Shown: piece after piece, positions 1-5,477 of the stretch
Position numbering within the stretch: position 1 is the first letter of the stretch
Layout: each line of letters begins with the position of its first letter
Assembly (NCBI GenBank): GCA_022865525.1
Contig: JALHSV010000514.1
Coordinates: 1 to 5,685, forward strand
DNA: 5,685 bases
DNA from: Thermodesulfovibrionales bacterium
GTDB lineage: Bacteria > Nitrospirota > Thermodesulfovibrionia > Thermodesulfovibrionales > SM23-35
Reading direction: 5' to 3'
Made by a program: the position numbers and the translations under genes
The notes under the pieces: generated by a model
What the model was told of the DNA's origin: nothing
The model's database searches: none
Seen by the model: the letters and a program-made list of their open reading frames with translations, nothing else

Positions 1-888
1 CAATTTGTGCGTCGTCACGGGGATGAATTCGATATCATCATCGAGGAGTTTTCACCTGCGATTCCAACATTCCTGCACTTATGGACAAAAAAACCGTTAG
101 TCCTGCAAATTCAGGGATATACAGGAAGACTCTATTTCAAAAAATATAACCTTTTTTATGCTTTGGTTCTCTGTGGTCTTGAACAGGTTAGACCCCGATT
201 CTATCGGCATTTGATTTTTATCAGCGATCAGACAGCAAAAAAATGTTCTCTCAAACGTACTGTAAATCATATAATTATCCCCAACGGTATTTCAGACGAA
301 TTCCTGCATGTTGCTCCCGGAGAAGGAGACTATGTACTCTACCTCGGAAGAATCGATATCTATGGAAAAGGGCTTGATCTTCTAATCCGTGCGTATAGAG
401 AGTTCTTTGAGGTATCCCCTCATATCAGGCTTGTGATTGCAGGGGACGGAAGAGATATGGATACATTCCACAACCTTCTGAGCGGATTGCCTGATGCTGT
501 TAGAAAAAATATTGAGATGATAGGATGGGTTTCAGGAAATACCAAAAAAGAGATTTTACAAAATGCCATATTTACCGTATTCCCCTCCCGGCATGAGGTG
601 CAGCCTATTGCAGTTTTGGAGGCCATGGCTTGCGAGAAGGCTGTTCTTGTGAGTGATATCCCGGAATTTTCGTTTGTCACCGAACATGGAGCAGGTATAG
701 CTTTCAGAAGTGGAGATCCTGTTTCACTGGCTCAATCCATGAAGGATATGGCTTTCAGTGATATGCGGGAAGAGATGGGGAAGCGGGCAAGGGAGTTCGT
801 AGAAGACCGAACATGGGATAGTATAGCAATGGTGTACGAACAATTTCTGCAACACGTTATTGAGTTTAACTTGAGATTTATTGAATGA
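1..888 (+). CDS. GT4-family glycosyltransferase, 5'-truncated
   Basis: This is the C-terminal part (295 residues in frame from base 1) of a GT-B fold glycosyltransferase of family GT4. Such enzymes move a sugar from a nucleotide-sugar donor to a growing glycan at the cytoplasmic membrane face. The reading frame is open at the window edge, so the first ATG (nt 7) is probably internal; full-length relatives are usually 350-400 residues, so about 80-100 are missing. Visible features are a PNG turn before the inter-domain linker, the GRID start of the donor-binding domain (about residues 116-119) followed by YGKGLDLLI, an AGDGRD loop, and the E-x7-E signature (E199 and E207, within HEVQPIAVLE) that contacts the donor sugar nucleotide. 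The sugar and acceptor cannot be read from the sequence. The promoter for the next gene overlaps its last codons, so the downstream genes can be expressed separately from it. Confidence 0.9.
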   Translation, partial: QFVRRHGDEFDIIIEEFSPAIPTFLHLWTKKPLVLQIQGYTGRLYFKKYNLFYALVLCGLEQVRPRFYRHLIFISDQTAKKCSLKRTVNHIIIPNGISDEFLHVAPGEGDYVLYLGRIDIYGKGLDLLIRAYREFFEVSPHIRLVIAGDGRDMDTFHNLLSGLPDAVRKNIEMIGWVSGNTKKEILQNAIFTVFPSRHEVQPIAVLEAMACEKAVLVSDIPEFSFVTEHGAGIAFRSGDPVSLAQSMKDMAFSDMREEMGKRAREFVEDRTWDSIAMVYEQFLQHVIEFNLRFIE

Positions 889-900
889 AAAAATTATAAT
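871..900 (+). promoter_or_regulatory. sigma70-type promoter for the PqqD/HprK-like operon
   Basis: A TTGAGA -35 box (871-876, one mismatch to TTGACA) is followed after 18 bp by a perfect TATAAT -10 box (895-900). Transcription would start near 907, giving a leader of about 27 nt before the ATG at 934. The -35 box lies inside the last codons of the upstream glycosyltransferase, which is common in compact bacterial operons. The fit to consensus is good, but AT-rich sequence can produce such matches by chance, and no transcript data are available. Confidence 0.6.
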
Positions 901-906
901 TTTCTC
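887..906. repeat. AT-rich palindrome over the -10 box
   Basis: A perfect 14-bp palindrome (890-903, centre between 896 and 897) extends to 20 bp with one mismatched pair (889/904). It covers the TATAAT box and the stop codon of the upstream gene. Its position would suit a dimeric repressor. It is composed almost entirely of A and T and has no GC stem, so a transcription terminator is unlikely. It may be a by-product of the AT-rich promoter. Confidence 0.4.
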
Positions 907-921
907 GATCTGTCTGCAAAG

Positions 922-927
922 AAAGGA
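922..927 (+). promoter_or_regulatory. ribosome binding site for the PqqD-like gene
   Basis: AAAGGA ends 6 nt before the ATG at 934, a good Shine-Dalgarno match at suitable spacing. It supports this start, at which the protein begins directly with the predicted PqqD fold. Confidence 0.7.
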
Positions 928-933
928 AAATCT

Positions 934-1389
934 ATGCACTTTAAAATCAACAACCCTCAAGTAATCCATGAGACCATTGATGGCGAAGTAGTCATTGTTA
1001 ATCTTGACACAGGCAATTACTACAGTCTTGATAAGACTGGTGCCCATATCTGGAATCTGATCGAAAAGAATCTCAGCCTCAGGCATATTACTGAATTTCT
1101 TGCGCGACGTTTTGAAGGAAAGCAGGAGGATATAGAGAAGGCTTTGCATCGTCTTGCAGAGGAACTTATGCGTGAAGGCCTTATTACAGAGGATACTGCG
1201 TCAGGGATAGGAACTGGGGATCCCCTTAGTATTGTCGAGGAGCAGGCGGGGGGGGATAACCGGCAGACTTTTGAAGCACCTTTCCTCCACAAGTACAATG
1301 ATATGCAGGAGCTTCTTTTGCTCGATCCGATACATGAAGTTGATGAAACAGGATGGCCTCACGTAAAGAGAGATAATCCATCGCAGTGA
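934..1389 (+). CDS. PqqD-like RRE-domain protein with conserved-looking C-terminal tail
   Basis: This 151-residue protein has two parts. Residues 1-87 match the PqqD family pattern: a beta-rich start (DGEVVIVNLDTGNYYSLDKTGAHIW, residues 16-40, with G36 and W40 at typical positions), then a winged-helix-like helical segment ending in LMREGLI (78-84). PqqD-like domains (RRE, RiPP recognition elements) bind leader peptides and present them to modifying enzymes. They are about 90 residues long, so this protein has some 60 extra. A Gly/Asp/Glu-rich linker (88-111) leads to a tail with the core DMQELLLLDPIHEVDE (123-138) and GWP (140-142). From memory, similar tails occur on other PqqD-like proteins; I could not check this. 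The tail might be a substrate, a docking peptide or a partner-binding segment. The gene ends in a GTGA overlap with the kinase-like gene, implying coupled translation. The PqqD assignment is firm; the role is unknown. It is not the PqqD of true PQQ synthesis, as no other pqq gene is present. Confidence 0.85.
   Translation: MHFKINNPQVIHETIDGEVVIVNLDTGNYYSLDKTGAHIWNLIEKNLSLRHITEFLARRFEGKQEDIEKALHRLAEELMREGLITEDTASGIGTGDPLSIVEEQAGGDNRQTFEAPFLHKYNDMQELLLLDPIHEVDETGWPHVKRDNPSQ
1248..1255 (+). repeat. run of eight G in the linker of the PqqD-like gene
   Basis: Eight consecutive G residues encode the Ala-Gly-Gly-Asp junction (A105-D108) between the RRE domain and the C-terminal tail. Such tracts are prone to slippage. 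One extra G would create a TAA immediately after the run (bases now at 1257-1259), giving a 108-residue RRE-only protein. One fewer G would shift the frame to a TAA at 1364-1366 and replace the tail. Confidence 0.9.
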
Positions 1390-2504
1390 GCCTTGACCCA
1401 TCTGAAAAGCCCTCACCTTCGCATCGGGAATTAGCAATAGATCCCTTAGCATTTTTTCAGGAGATCTTTGAGATATTTCTTCACGCTGAACGGACTTCAG
1501 GTGTCTCTCTGTCGCGGTCCTACAGGATCGGCGGTCATGTGGTACATTTGCGTTTTGCCGGTTCCGAACTCCATCAAATCTTAACCCCTGCTTTAGCGCA
1601 TCATCCGGCTGGAGGTGAGGAAATCCGTCCACTGACTGTCTGTATATGGGATGACATCTCGACTCAAACACAGATGCCCCCACCTCCCTGGACGGGCTAT
1701 GCTGTTTACAGGCCAACCGGTGATTCCCAGGGTCTCTACACAAACCGTGGCGATGTGAGGGGGTTCAGCAATGAACGAATCCTTGTTTCATACAACTGGG
1801 AAGCGAATTCAATGACACTGCTGGATAAGAGACTGAATCTGGCCATGTATTGGACACATGATGCCCGACGGCTCCCAAGCTATGAGATCAGTGCTCCTCT
1901 CCGCACCGTTCTCCACTGGTGGCTGAATCAGTTCGGGCTCCAATTTGTCCATAGTGGTGCGGTAGGAAACACTCATGGCGGGGTCTTGCTTTCCGGGAAA
2001 GGCGGGGTCGGGAAGTCCACGACATCCCTGGCATGTCTGAATGCAAATCTTCGGTATGTAAGTGATGACTACTGTCTCATTACTGCAGACCCGGTGCCTT
2101 ATGCATATAGTGTTTACAATACGGCCAAGTTACACCCAAACACAATCCGGCAGATTTCCTCTGTGGAGCCTGCTCTCAGCAGCAAATGCTATGATGATAC
2201 AGATAAGGCAGTGCTTTTTCTCTATCCACATTTTGCTGAGAAGATTATCACCGGTTTCCCCATCCGTGCGATCCTTATTCCCAGAATTACTGATAATCAA
2301 GCGACTACGGTAACCCATGCTTCACCGGGAGACGGTCTCAGAGCCTTAGCACTCAGCACAATGTCTCAGTTGGCATATGCAGGGCAGCCCTCCCTTGCCA
2401 TCATGCAGAAGATTGTTCACCAGGTTCCGTGCTATCACCTGCATCTCGGGGCGGATTTATCAGCAATCCCGCACGTAATAACGAAACTGATACATGAAGG
2501 ATAA
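1386..2504 (+). CDS. HPr-kinase-like P-loop ATPase/kinase
   Basis: This 372-residue protein is probably a cytoplasmic ATP-dependent kinase related to HPr serine kinase/phosphorylase. Its C-terminal half has FVHSGAVG (187-194), the P-loop GKGGVGKST (204-212) and YVSDDYCLI (224-232), whose paired aspartates D227/D228 match the VADD motif of HprK that holds Mg and the catalytic base. KLHPNTIRQI follows, as in HprK-related proteins. I do not see the HprK signature resembling EVRGLGII, so classical HPr is an unlikely substrate. The first 170 residues form a separate region (including PLTVCIWDD) that I cannot assign. The start is GTG inside the stop of the PqqD-like gene; an in-frame stop at 1374-1376 leaves no earlier usual start, and the first internal Met is far downstream. 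Only a weak, distant purine tract (1365-1372) precedes it, so translation is probably coupled. The pairing suggests that the PqqD-like protein or a peptide it binds is the substrate (inference). Confidence 0.8.
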   Translation: MSLDPSEKPSPSHRELAIDPLAFFQEIFEIFLHAERTSGVSLSRSYRIGGHVVHLRFAGSELHQILTPALAHHPAGGEEIRPLTVCIWDDISTQTQMPPPPWTGYAVYRPTGDSQGLYTNRGDVRGFSNERILVSYNWEANSMTLLDKRLNLAMYWTHDARRLPSYEISAPLRTVLHWWLNQFGLQFVHSGAVGNTHGGVLLSGKGGVGKSTTSLACLNANLRYVSDDYCLITADPVPYAYSVYNTAKLHPNTIRQISSVEPALSSKCYDDTDKAVLFLYPHFAEKIITGFPIRAILIPRITDNQATTVTHASPGDGLRALALSTMSQLAYAGQPSLAIMQKIVHQVPCYHLHLGADLSAIPHVITKLIHEG

Positions 2505-2565
2505 AAAAAGAGTGTGCATAAAGGACGGGATGAGTGATGATGCTCGGAAATTGAAGTGATATGAC

Positions 2566-2573
2566 AGGAAGGG
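2566..2573 (+). promoter_or_regulatory. ribosome binding site of the second GT4 gene
   Basis: AGGAAGGG ends 7 nt before the ATG at 2581. It sits in the longest intergenic gap within the operon (2505-2580, 76 bp), where I see neither a convincing promoter nor a terminator hairpin. The gene is therefore probably co-transcribed with the kinase-like gene. Confidence 0.7.
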
Positions 2574-2580
2574 TATCCAG

Positions 2581-3804
2581 ATGAAAATACTTATGCTGAC
2601 ACCATATGCCCCTTACCCGCCGAACTCCGGGGCTCGTATTAGGCAGTGGGAGCAGATCAAGTACCTGAGTCTCCGTCATGAGCTTACGCTTGTCTGCTTT
2701 GCGTTTTCGAAAGAGGAATTTGGATATAGGAAAATGCTGGAGAAATTTTGTAAACAAGCGGTTTTCGTCAGGCATCCTTTCACAGCGCCCCTCCCTCATC
2801 TGTCAGCTTCGGATAAATCGCCGTGGCCTATCATGACGTTCTCAATGCTGGAAATGAGGGAAACGCTCAAAAAACTCAGGGAGCAGAATTTCGATATCGT
2901 CATCATTGACTTTATTTTTATGGCACAGTATCATGACATATTCTCATGCGGAGTTATCCTGCAGGAACATAACATAGAATCAAATCTGTTCAAACAATAT
3001 GCAAGTCTGCCCGATGTGGCTGAAAAGACCATCATGGGCGTTAAGAAAGATCGCACTTTCTGGAAGGCAACATGGATGTTCATGACTGCATATGAAAACA
3101 AAGTATGGCGGCAATTCCCACTCCGCTTTACTGTAAGCACGAAGGACAAGGAAGAATTGGACAGACGTTGTCCATCCGGACGGACGGTTATCATCGAAAA
3201 CGGAGTCAATACGAGGGACAAATCTCTCCTTGAATACCGGAATTCCCGGAAGATCCTTTTCATGGGGACGATGAACTATTACCCCAATATTGAGGCGGTC
3301 TTTTATTTGGTAAAGACAATTATGCCCCTTATCTGGGGAAGAGACCAAACCGTTACGCTTTGCATCGCAGGGATGAATCCTCCGAAGGAAATTCGTGACC
3401 TTGCCTCAGATCCCCGCATTGAGATTGCTGGGACACCGGATGATATGAGAGAGATTGCCGGACAATGCTGTCTGACCGTTGTGCCCCTCCGGCTTGGCGG
3501 AGGCACACGGATTAAAATCCTCGATGCTTTTGCAATGGGACTTCCCGTCATTTCCACAAGTCTGGGATGCGAAGGGTTAGAGGTTGCAGATGGAAAACAT
3601 ATTGTTATTCGTGACGACCCGCAAGCATTTGCAGAATCAGTGCTGCAGGTGATCTCTGATCCTCTCCGTGCAGAAAGTCTGAGAATGAGTGGCCGAAAGC
3701 TTGTGGAGGACCGCTATGACTGGACAAAAATACTCGGACAGATGGAACATGAATTACTCAATTTTGCCGAAACCTCAAAAGAACTTCAGATTAATCCTGC
3801 ATAG
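2581..3804 (+). CDS. GT4-family glycosyltransferase, complete
   Basis: A complete 407-residue GT-B fold sugar transferase. The N-terminal acceptor domain begins MKILMLTPYAPYPP with the glycine-containing loop NSGARIRQW (15-23), typical of GT4 enzymes and similar to those in exopolysaccharide loci. The donor domain starts near GTMNYYPN (229-236) and contains LRLGGGTRIKILDAFAMG (303-320) and GLPVIST, followed by GCEGLEV. In this subfamily the usual first Glu of E-x7-E is replaced by glycines, and here the second position is Asp (D315) rather than the common Glu. K312 is kept. The enzyme probably adds a sugar to a lipid-linked or surface glycan; donor and acceptor are unknown. The start is supported by AGGAAGGG at proper spacing, and an in-frame stop lies just upstream (2557-2559). 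The next gene follows after 20 bp, consistent with one operon. Confidence 0.92.
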   Translation: MKILMLTPYAPYPPNSGARIRQWEQIKYLSLRHELTLVCFAFSKEEFGYRKMLEKFCKQAVFVRHPFTAPLPHLSASDKSPWPIMTFSMLEMRETLKKLREQNFDIVIIDFIFMAQYHDIFSCGVILQEHNIESNLFKQYASLPDVAEKTIMGVKKDRTFWKATWMFMTAYENKVWRQFPLRFTVSTKDKEELDRRCPSGRTVIIENGVNTRDKSLLEYRNSRKILFMGTMNYYPNIEAVFYLVKTIMPLIWGRDQTVTLCIAGMNPPKEIRDLASDPRIEIAGTPDDMREIAGQCCLTVVPLRLGGGTRIKILDAFAMGLPVISTSLGCEGLEVADGKHIVIRDDPQAFAESVLQVISDPLRAESLRMSGRKLVEDRYDWTKILGQMEHELLNFAETSKELQINPA

Positions 3805-3824
3805 TCAGGGGACTGTAGAAGAAG

Positions 3825-4571
3825 ATGATCAGCGACTATTTTGATCAGATATTTATTCTGCATCTCCCGAGAACGATCAAGCGTCGAGTACTGGTTCTTT
3901 ACCAGACTGCTTTTTTGGGCTCTGCCAATGTTGAGGTCATCCCTGCAGTAGACGGACGAACACTCGACATAGAGGATATGAAGGCGCGGGAGTTACTGAA
4001 ACGGGACGAGCACCTGCAACGTGAGCTGACCTTAGGTGAAGTTGGTTGTTATCTGGGACATGTGAATATTTGGAGCACTCTTTTGAAGCGGGAACTCAAA
4101 CACGCCTTGATCTGTGAGGATGACCTGGTATGGCGATTAGATGCGAATGAAATTGTGGATGCATTTATGACTGAAGTGCCTGACGATTGGGATATCATCC
4201 ATTTTCATAATAGTATTCGTATCGGTTCCCGTAAGCATAATGATCCGGGAAGGAAACAAATAAGCAGACATGCATGGCAAGGCTGTAATGAAGGTCGTGG
4301 ATCTGCTTGTTATGCCCTTACAGCGCGGGGAGCTCAATTCCTCCTTGATAAAGCATTTCCCATTCAGTCCACAGTAGACGGACGGACAAATTGGTTAACC
4401 GGCTGGTGGAAAGAGTGCAAGGGATATAACGGGTACGTCTGCTGGCCCTTCCCATGCGAAGTAGCGCAGGTTCCTTCAGAGATAGATACTATTGAGGTGA
4501 GGTCTGAGGTACAACAAGAACAGGAGAACAAGGGGAATTATTCTGACCGGGGAGAAAAACCTCGCAGATAA
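3825..4571 (+). CDS. GT25-family glycosyltransferase (LPS-type)
   Basis: A 248-residue protein of glycosyltransferase family 25, whose bacterial members add sugars, often beta-linked galactose, to lipopolysaccharide or lipooligosaccharide. Family features in order are the start FDQIFILHLPRTIKRR (6-21), VIPAVDGR (38-45), LTLGEVGCYLGHVNIW (68-83), the acidic EDD motif in ALICEDDLV (94-102), WDIIHF (122-127), and the ACYALTARGAQFLL helix (161-174). The length is close to the family norm of about 250. The last 25 residues are hydrophilic and rich in Gln, Glu, Lys and Arg, and look non-catalytic. AGGGGA lies 12 nt before the ATG and a purine run (AGAAGAAG) abuts it, so the ribosome site is imperfect but plausible. 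The neighbouring GT genes suggest the same glycan pathway. The specific sugar cannot be inferred. Confidence 0.9.
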   Translation: MISDYFDQIFILHLPRTIKRRVLVLYQTAFLGSANVEVIPAVDGRTLDIEDMKARELLKRDEHLQRELTLGEVGCYLGHVNIWSTLLKRELKHALICEDDLVWRLDANEIVDAFMTEVPDDWDIIHFHNSIRIGSRKHNDPGRKQISRHAWQGCNEGRGSACYALTARGAQFLLDKAFPIQSTVDGRTNWLTGWWKECKGYNGYVCWPFPCEVAQVPSEIDTIEVRSEVQQEQENKGNYSDRGEKPRR

Positions 4572-4594
4572 TCATAGACAATAGAACAACGGTA

Positions 4595-4611
4595 ATTGTG
4601 GAATGCACAAT
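4595..4611 (+). other. short inverted repeat enclosing the GT2 start codon
   Basis: ATTGTG (4595-4600) and CACAAT (4606-4611) can pair as a 6-bp stem with the 5-nt loop GAATG, which contains the ATG. This could affect initiation, but stems this short are common by chance. Confidence 0.3.
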
Positions 4612-5325
4612 CTCATCGATGACAGGAAACTGATAAGCGCTGTGATACCGGTTTTCAACGGTGAGCGGTATCTGGCCGGTGCAATAGAAAGTGTACTGCA
4701 ACAGAGCTATAAACCCATTGAAATTATTGTTGTTGACGACGGATCAACCGACAGGAGTGGACAAATTGCAAGGAGCTTTGGCACAGCCATAATGTATGTT
4801 CCTGAGCCCCATAGTGGTATTGCTGCTGCCCGCAATAAGGGAATTGCCATGGCACATGGCTCTTTTTTTGCGTTTCTCGATGCCGATGATATGTGGACTG
4901 AAGATAAATTGATGCTCCAGATGAAAGTCTTAAAAGAGAATCCTGATGTAGACTGGGTATTCGGACACGTGAAGCAATTCATCAGCCCGGATATAGATGC
5001 GGAATCGGGCAGAAAGATACAGATCCCTCAGGAGGTTATGCCCGGATATATTCCCTCCACGGTGCTGATCAGGAGGGAATCCTTTTCCCGTGTGGGTTTT
5101 TTCGGAGACACCTGGCAGATAGGGGAATTTATAGACTGGTATCTGAGGGCAAGGGAACAGGGGTTAAAGAGCGTTATGCTGAATGAGATCGTATCGAAAA
5201 GAAGGATTCATGATGATAATATTGGCATCCGCAGGCATGCCGAGAGGACTGATTATGTAAGAATCCTCAAGTCGTCACTTGACCGGCAACGACAGAAACA
5301 ACAGAAAAAGCAAGGAAATACATGA
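4603..5325 (+). CDS. GT2-family glycosyltransferase
   Basis: A 240-residue GT-A fold enzyme of family GT2. It starts with ISAVIPVFNGERYL (11-24) and SVLQQSY, then VVDDGSTD (43-50), SGIAAARNKGIA (71-82), and FLDADD (91-96), whose DAD carries the metal and nucleotide-sugar contact. The later EFIDWYLRAREQG segment and RRIHDDN match GT2 enzymes of surface-polysaccharide clusters. No transmembrane helix is apparent, so it is probably a peripheral cytoplasmic enzyme. The ATG at 4603 is the first possible start after an in-frame TAG (4582-4584). It lacks a clear Shine-Dalgarno sequence and lies in the loop of a short predicted hairpin (4595-4611), so translation may depend on the upstream GT25 gene, which ends 31 bp before it. 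Its stop codon overlaps the start of a small reading frame in an ATGA arrangement. Confidence 0.92.
   Translation: MHNLIDDRKLISAVIPVFNGERYLAGAIESVLQQSYKPIEIIVVDDGSTDRSGQIARSFGTAIMYVPEPHSGIAAARNKGIAMAHGSFFAFLDADDMWTEDKLMLQMKVLKENPDVDWVFGHVKQFISPDIDAESGRKIQIPQEVMPGYIPSTVLIRRESFSRVGFFGDTWQIGEFIDWYLRAREQGLKSVMLNEIVSKRRIHDDNIGIRRHAERTDYVRILKSSLDRQRQKQQKKQGNT
5312..5317 (+). promoter_or_regulatory. ribosome binding site of the small reading frame
   Basis: AAGGAA ends 4 nt before the ATG at 5322, inside the end of the GT2 gene. It is the main sequence argument that the following 51-codon frame is translated. Confidence 0.45.
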
Positions 5326-5477
5326 AGATTAAGAATCGGGTTGTTTCTTTTTTCAATACTATGCTGCGACGGAATACCTGTGGGAGTCCCTCCTCAAACT
5401 CGAAGAATACAAGCCAGGGGATCGAGGGCAAACCTTTTGTGAGGAAGATGCACCACAAAGCTTATGACGGGCAATAA
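5322..5477 (+). CDS. possible small basic protein, 51 residues
   Basis: This frame begins MKIKNRVVSFFNTMLRR and ends FVRKMHHKAYDGQ. It fills the space between the GT2 gene and the SDR gene, overlapping the former by 4 nt (ATGA) and the latter by 14 nt. The AAGGAA just upstream and the coupled start favour translation. The product is rich in Lys, Arg, Ser and Asn, has a short amphipathic N-terminal stretch and one Cys (C20), and shows no domain I recognise. It may be a real small protein, a decayed gene fragment, or a leader that delivers ribosomes to the SDR start, which has no good ribosome site of its own. Because a PqqD-like protein is encoded in the same cluster, a modified-peptide precursor is conceivable, but no precursor motif is evident. 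Confidence 0.4.
   Translation: MKIKNRVVSFFNTMLRRNTCGSPSSNSKNTSQGIEGKPFVRKMHHKAYDGQ

Noticed and set aside
887..906. Palindrome read as a transcription terminator
   Set aside because: The stem is nearly all A:T pairs with no GC core and essentially no loop; it fits a promoter/operator position better.
1020..1743. Long open frames on the minus strand opposite the PqqD-like and kinase-like genes
   Set aside because: They overlap clearly recognisable plus-strand families, show no domain and have no convincing ribosome site. They are frame shadows.
2062..2313. 83-codon plus-strand frame inside the kinase-like gene
   Set aside because: It lies wholly within the HprK-like coding region in another frame and has no recognisable feature.
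934..2504. A complete lasso-peptide or PQQ biosynthesis cluster
   Set aside because: An RRE domain and an HprK-like kinase are present, but the window has no asparagine-synthetase-like cyclase, transglutaminase-like protease, radical SAM enzyme or clear precursor peptide.
2401..3557. Minus-strand open frames across the second GT4 gene
   Set aside because: The plus strand encodes a complete GT4 enzyme with its motifs in order; the opposite frames look like random composition.
3945..4390. VDGRT occurring twice in the GT25 protein, with a matching short DNA repeat (GTAGACGGACG)
   Set aside because: The flanking residues and DNA differ and the first copy belongs to a region expected in the family; this is probably coincidence rather than duplication.
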